Assembly: GCA_017428805.1 (NCBI GenBank)
Contig: JAFRQC010000171.1
Location: forward strand, 1 to 7,371
Direction of reading: 5' to 3'
Origin: Prevotella sp.
Lineage (GTDB): Bacteria > Bacteroidota > Bacteroidia > Bacteroidales > Bacteroidaceae
DNA length: 7,371 nt
The notes below the pieces were generated by a model. The model saw only the letters and a list, made by a program, of their open reading frames with translations. It ran no database searches and was not told where the DNA came from. Numbering within the stretch: the stretch's first letter is position 1; every line of letters starts with the position of its first letter. Positions 1 through 6,466 of this stretch are shown one piece after another. The translations under genes were made by a program, and so were the position numbers.

Positions 1-399
1 GTGGAGCTGGAGGGAGTCGAACCCTCGTCCAAACAGGGAAACCATACGCTTTCTACACGCTTATTCCAGCCTTCGGTTTTCGAGTGCCGACAAGACCTGG
101 ACCACCAATCGACACCTTAGCTCCTGAATTTCATCCCCAAGTTGGAGCCCTTGAAGACTATTCCCGATTTAACCTGCGCCGCTTGATCTTCGGATTCGGA
201 ACAACATCCTCGGAGCGACGTCTCGTTCTCCTGCCTGGCAAGAGAATTAAGCTAGCAATCTACTGTACTTCGATTAAGCAGCGAGAGCATACTCATTGTT
301 GCCAATTAATTTTTCTCTGACTCAGATTATGGAGGGAACCAAAGAAGCCTCCGCGTGCTTACGTACCATCTCGACCCGCTGTCAAATCCAAACAACCCC
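1..399 (-). ncRNA. ssrA: Transfer-messenger RNA (tmRNA), 3' end clipped
   Basis: tmRNA rescues stalled ribosomes with SmpB: it is charged with alanine like a tRNA, then supplies a short reading frame encoding a degradation tag. Read on the minus strand, the 5' end GGGGTTG (399-393) pairs with CAGCTCC near the 3' end (plus positions 9-3), allowing G-U pairs, to form the acceptor stem. A T-arm with five-base-pair stem GAGGG/CCCTC and loop containing TTCGA lies directly next to it (plus 10-26). The 5' domain carries the usual tmRNA signature TTTGGATTTGAC. A tag frame ending in Ala-Leu-Ala-Ala-stop lies in the middle (274-303). The window starts two bases short of the CCA terminus, so the gene ends at or just before position 1. 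The length, about 400 nt, is normal for a one-piece tmRNA. The mature 5' end at 399 is set by the acceptor stem and presumably made by RNase P. A spurious plus-strand reading frame crosses this gene. Confidence 0.95.
274..303 (-). other. tmRNA tag-peptide reading frame (GNNEYALAA)
   Basis: On the minus strand the codons GGC AAC AAT GAG TAT GCT CTC GCT GCT TAA encode GNNEYALAA and a stop. tmRNA tags usually end in a small hydrophobic motif (ALAA or similar) recognised by ClpXP-type proteases, and the first alanine comes from the charged tmRNA. The resume codon is taken as GGC because tags in this phylum commonly begin with Gly; this start is inferred by position and not proven. Confidence 0.85.
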
Positions 400-448
400 A
401 AGTCTAACATGTCGTAGCGAAAGAGCGTCCGCCGACGATTTCAGGGTG

Positions 449-479
449 CAAAGATACTAATATTTTGCAAATCTGCAAA
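449..479 (-). promoter_or_regulatory. Bacteroidota-type promoter for tmRNA
   Basis: On the minus strand a -33 element TTTG (479-476) is followed after exactly 19 nt by TATCTTTG (456-449), which matches the Bacteroidota -7 consensus TAnnTTTG. Transcription would begin near 442-444, giving a leader of roughly 43 nt upstream of the mature tmRNA 5' end at 399. Both boxes and the spacing fit, so this is the best-supported promoter in the window together with the hip promoter. Confidence 0.8.
464..479. repeat. Inverted repeat between divergent promoters
   Basis: TTTGCA (464-469) and TGCAAA (474-479) form a perfect 6-bp inverted repeat with a 4-nt spacer. The right arm covers the tmRNA -33 box and the left arm lies between its two promoter elements. 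It may be a protein-binding site, or a chance product of TTTG-rich promoter sequence; the sequence alone does not decide. Confidence 0.4.
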
Positions 480-498
480 CTTTTTCGATTATTTTTCG

Positions 499-506
499 TA
501 ACTTTG
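499..506 (+). promoter_or_regulatory. Probable -7 box of the polysaccharide operon promoter
   Basis: TAACTTTG matches the Bacteroidota -7 consensus TAnnTTTG, is followed by GC as is common, and lies 57 nt before the first gene of the plus-strand operon. Transcription would begin near 511-514. No good TTG -33 box is found 19-21 nt upstream; that position holds CAAAC. The promoter may therefore be weak or need an activator. No other matching -7 box was noticed upstream of the operon. Confidence 0.55.
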
Positions 507-524
507 CAGCCGTTTAATAATAAA

Positions 525-541
525 AACGCGTCGCGCGCGTT
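525..541 (+). other. GC-rich hairpin in the 5' leader of the export operon
   Basis: AACGCG (525-530) and CGCGTT (536-541) can pair around the loop TCGCG, inside an otherwise very A/T-rich leader, about 21 nt before the ATG at 563. It may influence translation or transcript stability of the first gene. There is no T-run directly after it, so it does not look like a terminator. Confidence 0.4.
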
Positions 542-562
542 ATATAAAAAGTGAAAAGTAAA

Positions 563-1357
563 ATGAAAATAAGAAATCTGATGATGGCGGTATGCGGGGC
601 GATGATACTGGCCTCGTGTACACCCAAGACTGTGGCCTACTTCCCTGACATGACTGACGGCACACTCCTCGCTATGGTGGAGAGCAAGGGCGTCATCCTG
701 AAGCCTGCCGACAAAGTATCGATCATCGTCAACACGAAGTCGGCAGAACTGAACAACGTGCTGAACCTCCCCGTCACCTCGCAGATCATCGGCTACAACG
801 AGATCCAGTCGGTCAATCAGAGCCGAGGCACTTCGGGCTATACCATTGACCCGGAGGGCTACATCGACTTCCCGCTGATTGGCAAGGTGAAGGCTGCCGG
901 ACTTTCGCGGGCCGAGTTTGCCGCCTATCTGAAAAAGACGCTCGACGAGAAAAGCGTGGCCAAGGACGCAGTGGTGACTGTGGAATATCTCGACATGGGA
1001 TACACGGTCATCGGCGAGGTGAAGGAACCGGGATTCTACACCTTCGACAACGACAAGACGACGCTGCTGCACGCTCTGGGCAAGGCTGGCGACATGACCA
1101 TCTACGGCAAGCGCGACATCGTGAAGGTGATCCGCACGACGGACGGCAAGCAGGAGACCTACGTGATCAACATGACTGACGGGGCACAGATGGTGAAATC
1201 GCCGGGATACATCCTGCAGTCGAACGACGTGGTGTACGTGCAGCCCAACAACTACCGCAAGCGCCAGTCGGCAAATGCCAACGACACGACAACCGGCTCT
1301 TTCTGGATCTCAGCCGTCTCCGTGCTGACAACGATCTTGGTGCTGATCTTTAAGTAG
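563..1357 (+). CDS. Outer-membrane polysaccharide export lipoprotein (OPX, Wza-like)
   Basis: This protein of 264 residues is predicted to form the outer-membrane/periplasmic channel through which capsule or exopolysaccharide leaves the cell, working with the PCP protein encoded two genes downstream. It begins with a lipoprotein signal peptide: basic start, hydrophobic stretch, and lipobox Leu-Ala-Ser-Cys with Cys19 as the lipidated residue. A polysaccharide export domain (roughly residues 42-130, including the TIDPEGYIDFPLIGKV stretch) is followed by an SLBB-type domain (about 146-195, with VIGEVKEPGFYTF) and a C-terminal hydrophobic helix (about 246-263), as expected for the membrane-spanning helix of Wza-like proteins. 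It is shorter than E. coli Wza (about 380 residues), in line with compact OPX proteins with a single clear SLBB domain. An in-frame GTG at 551 would add four residues; the ATG at 563 is preferred because it gives a normal signal peptide and a standard start. First gene of the operon. Confidence 0.9.
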   Translation: MKIRNLMMAVCGAMILASCTPKTVAYFPDMTDGTLLAMVESKGVILKPADKVSIIVNTKSAELNNVLNLPVTSQIIGYNEIQSVNQSRGTSGYTIDPEGYIDFPLIGKVKAAGLSRAEFAAYLKKTLDEKSVAKDAVVTVEYLDMGYTVIGEVKEPGFYTFDNDKTTLLHALGKAGDMTIYGKRDIVKVIRTTDGKQETYVINMTDGAQMVKSPGYILQSNDVVYVQPNNYRKRQSANANDTTTGSFWISAVSVLTTILVLIFK

Positions 1358-1376
1358 TTTACGGTTTACAGTTTAT
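1356..1376. repeat. Three tandem heptamers (RGTTTAY)
   Basis: AGTTTAC, GGTTTAC and AGTTTAT follow each other without gaps. The first copy begins inside the TAG stop codon of the OPX gene and the last ends 15 nt before the glycosyltransferase start. The copies differ at their first and last bases only. Function unknown; it may mark an old slippage or insertion point between the two genes. Confidence 0.6.
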
Positions 1377-1391
1377 AGGGCTGGTAATGCT

Positions 1392-2273
1392 ATGTCATAT
1401 CTCAGTAACAAGATTGGTATCCTGAAAGATGTCTTCATGGGAAATCTCATGAAGTTCAAGGTGAGGTATGACATTCGTTTACGCAAATCTATCAAGCTAT
1501 CTCCTCAACAAGACAACTCTGTGATTGTGTCGTTGACGAGCTATGGGGGAAGGGTCAGAGGGAGCGTAGTCTATTCAGTCTACTCTCTGCTGCGACAAAC
1601 CGTCCGTGCTGAGCGCGTGGTGCTATGGCTCGAAGAGAAAACGTATAACAGCGATAGCCTCCCCAGCGACCTACGCTTTCTGTGCCGCTACGGGCTGGAG
1701 GTACGCTTCGGCAAGGATATCAGGTCGTATACTAAGATCATCCATTCGCTCAAGGCTTTTCCCGACAAGCACATCATCACAGCTGACGATGACATCTTTT
1801 ACACCAAGACCTTCTTGGAGGAATTTATAGAGGCCCATCGCCAGCATCAGCAGGCCATTATTACCAGCTATGCAAAGATGCCTGTGAAAGGTACGAATAG
1901 TCACCTTGCGCCATATTATGACTGGCCAGAATATCACCACGTGACGGACGGCTTCAAGTATGACCAGAGAAAGCTCTTCCCACTGGGCTGGGCTGGCGTA
2001 TTCTACCCCAGCAACATCTTCGATAACGAGGTATTCAACGAGGCCGTCTTTACAGATTTGTGTCCTCAGGCCGACGATGTCTGGCTCTACGTCATGGGGC
2101 TGCGAAACAAGGCTGAGAAACGCATGCTCACAAACTCGCGCATCAGCCATTACCATACAGACCTGATACGACAGTACTTCACCAAGGATCGCCTGACGGT
2201 AAATAACCGTCTGCGGGGTGAAAACGACACTCAATTACAGGCAGTCATGGACTATTACGACATAAGTATCTGA
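1392..2273 (+). CDS. GT-A fold glycosyltransferase (family 2-like)
   Basis: A 293-residue cytosolic enzyme predicted to transfer a sugar from a nucleotide-sugar donor during repeat-unit assembly; donor and linkage cannot be read from the sequence. After about 40 variable residues comes a GT-A-like start, IVSLTSYGGRV (45-55), then a SLLRQT segment (65-70) and VVLWL (76-80). The metal/nucleotide-binding acidic triplet is TADDDIFY (Asp132-134). A later ADDVWL motif (227-232) is typical of a family of capsule-locus transferases and probably lies near the active site. No signal peptide or membrane segment is seen. It sits between the OPX and PCP genes, 34 nt after the former and 28 nt before the latter, and is the only glycosyltransferase in the window. 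A short out-of-frame ATG overlaps just upstream (1387). The fold assignment is firm; the family 2 label is a recognition by motif, not a search result. Confidence 0.82.
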   Translation: MSYLSNKIGILKDVFMGNLMKFKVRYDIRLRKSIKLSPQQDNSVIVSLTSYGGRVRGSVVYSVYSLLRQTVRAERVVLWLEEKTYNSDSLPSDLRFLCRYGLEVRFGKDIRSYTKIIHSLKAFPDKHIITADDDIFYTKTFLEEFIEAHRQHQQAIITSYAKMPVKGTNSHLAPYYDWPEYHHVTDGFKYDQRKLFPLGWAGVFYPSNIFDNEVFNEAVFTDLCPQADDVWLYVMGLRNKAEKRMLTNSRISHYHTDLIRQYFTKDRLTVNNRLRGENDTQLQAVMDYYDISI

Positions 2274-2301
2274 AAAGAAAAAAGATAAATAAGTATAGAA
2301 T

Positions 2302-3858
2302 ATGAAAGAAACAATGACTATCAGTGAGTTTTTCCATCTATGCCTCAACAAGTGGAAATGGTTTGCCGTCAGTGTTACCACGCTTTTGCTACTTGCAATA
2401 GTTTACCTGGTGGTGACGCCGCCAAAGTACACCAAGAAGGCCCAAGTGCTCGTCAGGGATGAGGGTGGCATGGGCGCACTCTTGGGACAATTGGGAGGTC
2501 TTGCCGAACTGGGTGGACTCATCGGATTCGGAGGTTCGTCGAACGTCTACAACGAGCTCTACGCCATGCAGTCGCCTTGGTTGCTGCTCAACGTGGTGAA
2601 CCAGATGCATCTCGACATGAGCTACACCATCAAGGGCATCCGCAACAAGGAACTCTACGGTGAGGATCTGCCCATCACCGTCAGCTTCAAGGATATCACT
2701 GAGGAGGACGATGTGCGCATGAAGCTCGACCTCAGCAAGAACGGTGACATCAAGATCTACAAGCTGAAGAAGAACGACGACAAATATGCCGACGAACTGA
2801 CGGGCAAGGTAGGTCAGACACTGAAGAGTCCTATCGGCGCCATCGAAGTCAAGGCGACGCCTCATCTGGCGAAAATGAAAGACGACGAAGTAACCATCAC
2901 CATCAAGCGCACAGAGCCAATGGCGATGGTGGAGTATATCAAGAAAAAGCAGCTGAACATAGTGGTGGGCAGCCGCGACGCTTCAATTATCGACATTAAG
3001 TATAAGGACCTGTCGAAGCAGCGAGCAACGGACGTGATCAACGCCATCATTAGCGAATACCGAAAGGAGAGCAATGATGACAAAGATCAACAAGCTGCTG
3101 TTTCTGAGAACTACGTCATTGAGCGCATCGCCCGTCTGGAGAATGAGTTGAAGACGCTCGACCAGCGCGTGGCCGACTATAAGAGCAAGACCTTGATGCC
3201 CGACCTCGAAATGATGGCCAAGGCTTACGCTGAGGGAGCTATGGAGGTACAGAAGGCTGACATGGAGGTAAAGAGCAAACTCTATCTCGTGGAGGCCATG
3301 CGCGACTACCTGCGCGACGAGTCGAAGAAGGATGAACTGCTACCTGCCCTGCTTATTACCGAAAAGGAAGGTGGGCTGGCCGAAGGGGTGGCACAATATA
3401 ACGCCCTACAGCTGCAGCGTCAGAAAATCATCGCCAGCTCGAGCAAGGAAAGTCCACTGGTGAAGGATCTCGACCAACAACTCTCTGCCATGCATGACGC
3501 TGTGCTCTCATCAGCAGAGAATGCCATCAAGCAGCTGAAAGTGCAGATGAAGAGTGTCTCAGAAAAACAGAACGAGAGTAAACAATGGTTGGCTACAGCC
3601 CCCAAGAAAGCTATCGGAGGTCTGACAGACGAGCGCGACTGGCGTGTGCTGAACGAAGTCTATGTATTTCTGCTACAGAAACGTGAGGAGGCACAGATGA
3701 TGAAGGCCATGCGAACAGACGTAAGACTACTGACGCCACCACTTGGTGTTAAGAAACAAAGTTCGCCTAACAATCCCATCGTGATACTTGGAGCCCTGCT
3801 GTTAGGACTCTTCTTCCCTGCCTGCGCTATTTTCATGCGTGAACGCAACAAGCGGTAA
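2302..3858 (+). CDS. Polysaccharide co-polymerase / chain-length determinant (Wzz-like, no kinase)
   Basis: This 518-residue inner-membrane protein is predicted to regulate polymer length and link the Wzy polymerase to the OPX channel. It has the two-helix topology of the Wzz/PCP family: TM1 at about 19-39, ending at TPPKYTKKAQVLVRD, and TM2 at about 492-511 in a proline-containing context (SSPNNP and a later FFP). Between them lies a large periplasmic region with a Gly/Leu-rich stretch (55-78) and a long charged helical, probably coiled-coil section (about 265-440). The chain ends seven residues after TM2 (RERNKR), so the cytoplasmic Walker-motif tyrosine-kinase domain and Tyr-rich tail of Wzc-type proteins are absent. 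A partner kinase could be encoded elsewhere, or the protein may act without one. An ATG four codons downstream (2314) is an alternative start. The gene lies 28 nt after the glycosyltransferase and 5 nt before the polymerase. Confidence 0.88.
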   Translation: MKETMTISEFFHLCLNKWKWFAVSVTTLLLLAIVYLVVTPPKYTKKAQVLVRDEGGMGALLGQLGGLAELGGLIGFGGSSNVYNELYAMQSPWLLLNVVNQMHLDMSYTIKGIRNKELYGEDLPITVSFKDITEEDDVRMKLDLSKNGDIKIYKLKKNDDKYADELTGKVGQTLKSPIGAIEVKATPHLAKMKDDEVTITIKRTEPMAMVEYIKKKQLNIVVGSRDASIIDIKYKDLSKQRATDVINAIISEYRKESNDDKDQQAAVSENYVIERIARLENELKTLDQRVADYKSKTLMPDLEMMAKAYAEGAMEVQKADMEVKSKLYLVEAMRDYLRDESKKDELLPALLITEKEGGLAEGVAQYNALQLQRQKIIASSSKESPLVKDLDQQLSAMHDAVLSSAENAIKQLKVQMKSVSEKQNESKQWLATAPKKAIGGLTDERDWRVLNEVYVFLLQKREEAQMMKAMRTDVRLLTPPLGVKKQSSPNNPIVILGALLLGLFFPACAIFMRERNKR

Positions 3859-3863
3859 TAAGC

Positions 3864-5114
3864 ATGGTCTATCTGTTCAGCATATTCATCGCCATCACCC
3901 TCCTGCTGTCATGGAAGTATATCCTCAGGCTGGAGCCTGCGGGTATATTCGCAGTGATATGGATATTCTTTGGCGTATCGACACTGCTGCTACAGAACTA
4001 TATCGAACTGAACTTCAATGGGTGTGTTTTCTTAATGGCTGGTATCATATTCTTCATATCTGGAGCCATCTTCAGCGACTACTTCTACCAGCCATCACAC
4101 TCAGGTGTTGTTATACAACTGAGAAAGCAGTGGGTGACACCCCTTCTGCTCATCCTGCTCGTTGGAGCGATGGTAAATCCTCTCTACTCGATCATCCTAC
4201 ATGGTTTCAGCCTGCGCGCACTACTCGACATGCGCGAGGTGCTCGAGATGAACAAAGGTATCGCTGAGGATCGCTATGCAGGAGCCGAAGCGCACAATCT
4301 TGTGAACCAGTTTTTTCTCATCTTTTCCTATGCTGCCCCTGTCATAGGCGGTTTCTGCTACAGGCTCGTGGGCAAATGGAACAAGGTGCTCTGTGTCATC
4401 ACATTGATTCCCTGCACCTTTATTGCCCTGACACAATCGTTGAAAATGGGCATGATAGCATCCTTCATCCTCTTCTTTGCCAGTTATATCGTATGCTCTT
4501 ATACCTTTGGGCTACCCATCAGGCTGAAGTGGAAAATCATCCTTCGCCTGGGGCTGATCATCGTGGCATTCCTCCTGACGCTTTTTATCTCGATGGTATT
4601 CCGAACGGGTGAAGTGAGCCAGAAGACAATCTTAGAAATAAGTGAGAAATTCGTGAGCTATGCCATAGGCCACATGCACAATGTGGATTTCTGGTACACC
4701 ACGTATCAGCCTACTGAACTCACCTGGGGCAGCAAAACCTTCATGGGCGTTTCGAATCTGCTAGGCATTGAGGAGCGCGTTCAAGGTATCTACCCTGAGT
4801 ATAATAACATCGGCAAGAACGGGTTCTATGGTATCTCGAATACATTCACTATCTTCCGACCGTTGACGGAAGACTTCAGTGAAGTGGGAGCTATGGTGGT
4901 GATGTTTGTGATGGGAGTCATTTCCAATATGTCGCTCAAGGCTGTCATCACCCATCGTGCCACCATCTTCAATCAAGTGGTTCTGGTAGCCATCTACGCT
5001 TTTCTCATGTGGTCGTTCTCTGCATCTTTTTACGCCTATACCACTTACCTGGCGATGTTCGCCCTGGTATTCTTACTATTACATCTTCTTCAAACAGAAG
5101 AGTCGCCATGTTGA
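3864..5114 (+). CDS. O-antigen/capsule repeat-unit polymerase (Wzy-like)
   Basis: A 416-residue polytopic membrane protein, with roughly ten or more hydrophobic segments, predicted to join lipid-linked oligosaccharide units on the periplasmic side of the inner membrane. Wzy proteins are poorly conserved in sequence; the call rests on the topology (many helices, with one large hydrophilic loop at about 248-335 late in the protein), on the loop end NTFTIFRPLTEDFSEVGA (about 325-342) followed by another helix, a pattern typical of the oligosaccharide repeat-unit polymerase family, and on the position next to PCP and flippase genes. The start ATG is 5 nt after the PCP stop and the 3' end overlaps the next gene by 7 nt (ATGTTGA), so its translation is probably coupled to both neighbours. 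An O-antigen ligase is a less likely alternative, given the context. Confidence 0.8.
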   Translation: MVYLFSIFIAITLLLSWKYILRLEPAGIFAVIWIFFGVSTLLLQNYIELNFNGCVFLMAGIIFFISGAIFSDYFYQPSHSGVVIQLRKQWVTPLLLILLVGAMVNPLYSIILHGFSLRALLDMREVLEMNKGIAEDRYAGAEAHNLVNQFFLIFSYAAPVIGGFCYRLVGKWNKVLCVITLIPCTFIALTQSLKMGMIASFILFFASYIVCSYTFGLPIRLKWKIILRLGLIIVAFLLTLFISMVFRTGEVSQKTILEISEKFVSYAIGHMHNVDFWYTTYQPTELTWGSKTFMGVSNLLGIEERVQGIYPEYNNIGKNGFYGISNTFTIFRPLTEDFSEVGAMVVMFVMGVISNMSLKAVITHRATIFNQVVLVAIYAFLMWSFSASFYAYTTYLAMFALVFLLLHLLQTEESPC

Positions 5115-6370
5115 AAGTCATCAAGGAGAAACTCAACTCGGGGATGGGCAAGGACATCGTCTGGACCTTCTCGCTGCAGATACTCATCATGCTCTGCTCC
5201 TTTGCCATCAATAAACTATTGGCAAACCGTCTGAGCATTGATGACTTCGGCCAGTATAACGTCATCAAACGATCTGTGCAGGTACTTTCATTTGTCATGC
5301 TGGCTGGTGTGGGCATCGCCCTTCCGCGTTATATCCCGCTCTATCGCAACAGCACCCCCCCCCGTAGGATTGCTCCCCTGCTCAGTGCATCATTTATATA
5401 TATAATAGGTGTCTCGTTCCTCGTAGTCCTCGTTTGCTTGCTCTTTTCGACACAGATGCAGGATATCATCATCGGACAACGTAACAACCAGACGCTACTA
5501 ATTATTGCTTTGGGCTATGCCTTTATTCTCGCCCTCGCCCAATACGTCTTTGCATACTATCGCGGTATCGGCCATTTCAAATGGTATAATGGCACCCAGC
5601 TGGCGATGCAACTATTGATCATCGTACCACTTGTGCTGCTGCCAATACTCACCGTCAGCCATGTCTTTAGCTCGTGGCTTATCATCACTATTTTGCTCGT
5701 AGCCTATCTGATGGGGAGAGAATTGTGGGGCAAACATTTTCATTTCTATGTTCAGTTTGAATCCCTTCGCGAAATCATCAAATACGCCTCTGGCCGTCTG
5801 GTAGCCGATTTCTTCCAGTTCTCTTTAGCAGCCTTCCCACTCATCTATATCAGCAATATGCAGGGACTGCAAACAACTGCTTATTTCTCGGTAGGAATAT
5901 TCTTTGTCACTATGATTACCCCATTGTTCTCCTTCATGGGAATCATTTTGCTACCATACGTATCGCAAGCCATTGCCAAAGACGAGATGAAGTCTGCCAA
6001 CCGTCTCATCCAGCGACTTCTGCTGATCTATATTGGAGGAGCGTTATTCTTCATCGCAGTCCTTTACCTCTTTACCGATTTCCTGACCATCCTGCTCTTT
6101 AACAGCGATTACGTGGTGACCTCCGACTTGACGCGTATCATGGTGTTATCAATTTTGCCACAAGCCGTCTATATACTCTACCGTAATACCATCGATGCTG
6201 CCAGCATCATCCCATATAACGCCATCATACTGGGAATCAGCCTTATAACGATGGTTGTCTCTTTCACACTATCCTCGTCGATTACCCACTATGCCTGGGC
6301 CTATTTAGCAGTCTCTACCCTCCAAGGCCTCCTTGCATGTCTTGTCTGGAGATTCCTGAGAATGAAATAG
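5108..6370 (+). CDS. Lipid-linked oligosaccharide flippase (Wzx-like)
   Basis: A 420-residue polytopic protein, about 12 hydrophobic segments, of the MOP/polysaccharide biosynthesis family, predicted to flip undecaprenyl-linked repeat units to the periplasm for the polymerase encoded just upstream. The N-terminus shows the family pattern: a short amphipathic start, DIVWTFSLQILIMLCSFAIN, then NRLSIDDFGQYNVIKRS and a GIALPRYIPLY segment. The frame is open further upstream to 5009, but the ATG at 5108 is chosen because it starts in the overlap ATGTTGA with the polymerase stop and gives a normal flippase N-terminus; the longer form would overlap the polymerase by more than 100 nt. Residues 83-85 (Thr-Pro-Pro) are encoded by a run of nine C residues (5355-5363); the frame as given is intact. 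Last gene of the operon, followed by 116 nt of control region for the hip module. Confidence 0.87.
   Translation: MLKVIKEKLNSGMGKDIVWTFSLQILIMLCSFAINKLLANRLSIDDFGQYNVIKRSVQVLSFVMLAGVGIALPRYIPLYRNSTPPRRIAPLLSASFIYIIGVSFLVVLVCLLFSTQMQDIIIGQRNNQTLLIIALGYAFILALAQYVFAYYRGIGHFKWYNGTQLAMQLLIIVPLVLLPILTVSHVFSSWLIITILLVAYLMGRELWGKHFHFYVQFESLREIIKYASGRLVADFFQFSLAAFPLIYISNMQGLQTTAYFSVGIFFVTMITPLFSFMGIILLPYVSQAIAKDEMKSANRLIQRLLLIYIGGALFFIAVLYLFTDFLTILLFNSDYVVTSDLTRIMVLSILPQAVYILYRNTIDAASIIPYNAIILGISLITMVVSFTLSSSITHYAWAYLAVSTLQGLLACLVWRFLRMK
5355..5363. repeat. Poly-C tract (C9) inside the flippase gene
   Basis: Nine consecutive C residues occupy the end of codon 83 through the start of codon 86 of the Wzx-like gene. 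With nine, the frame continues as Thr-Pro-Pro-Arg-Arg. With ten, the codons become CCG TAG and the protein ends after 86 residues. With eight, the frame runs 13 codons to a TAA at 5403-5405, next to a TATATATATA stretch (5395-5404). Such tracts can change length by polymerase slippage. Confidence 0.9.
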
Positions 6371-6405
6371 GCCAATTCTTCAACAAACAAGAAAAACACA
6401 ACTCG

Positions 6406-6427
6406 AAATCACACTTTTTTGTGATTT
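6406..6427. promoter_or_regulatory. Upstream operator-like inverted repeat (copy 1)
   Basis: AAATCACA (6406-6413) and TGTGATTT (6420-6427) form a perfect 8-bp inverted repeat with a 6-nt spacer. It ends 3 nt before the -33 box of the hip promoter. The same half-sites with the same spacing recur at 6467-6488, which supports a binding site, most likely for the HipB-like repressor. As RNA it could also form a weak hairpin after the flippase gene, but the T-run lies in the loop, so a terminator role is less convincing. Confidence 0.7.
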
Positions 6428-6430
6428 TGC

Positions 6431-6461
6431 TTGGATATTTCGCTTTTATTCCTTATTTTTG
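6431..6461 (+). promoter_or_regulatory. Bacteroidota-type promoter of the hip module
   Basis: A -33 TTG (6431-6433) is followed after 20 nt by TATTTTTG (6454-6461), a full match to TAnnTTTG. Transcription would start around 6466-6469, about 20 nt before the HipB-like start codon. The promoter lies exactly between the two operator-like repeats. Confidence 0.78.
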
Positions 6462-6466
6462 CACCA

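Noticed and set aside
84..320. Plus-strand open frame of 78 codons
   Set aside because: It lies wholly inside the tmRNA gene, on the opposite strand, and has no protein-like composition.
404..1072. Minus-strand open frame of 222 codons
   Set aside because: It overlaps the OPX gene in antisense and crosses both promoters; it looks like a shadow of the codon bias of the real gene.
1671..2234. Minus-strand open frame of 187 codons
   Set aside because: Antisense to the glycosyltransferase, whose DDD and ADDVWL motifs show which strand is coding.
5009..5107. 33-codon upstream extension of the flippase frame
   Set aside because: It would overlap the polymerase gene by about 100 nt and add a non-family, charged leader; the ATG at 5108 gives the usual N-terminus and a typical short overlap.
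5395..5404. TA dinucleotide repeat (TA)5 as a second slippage switch
   Set aside because: Five units are short for frequent slippage and such runs arise easily in A/T-rich Ile/Tyr codons; it is mentioned only because the C8 frame stops there.
6406..6427. Rho-independent terminator after the flippase gene
   Set aside because: The stem is A/T-rich, the T-run is in the loop, and the same repeat recurs at 6467-6488 around the promoter, so an operator is the better reading.
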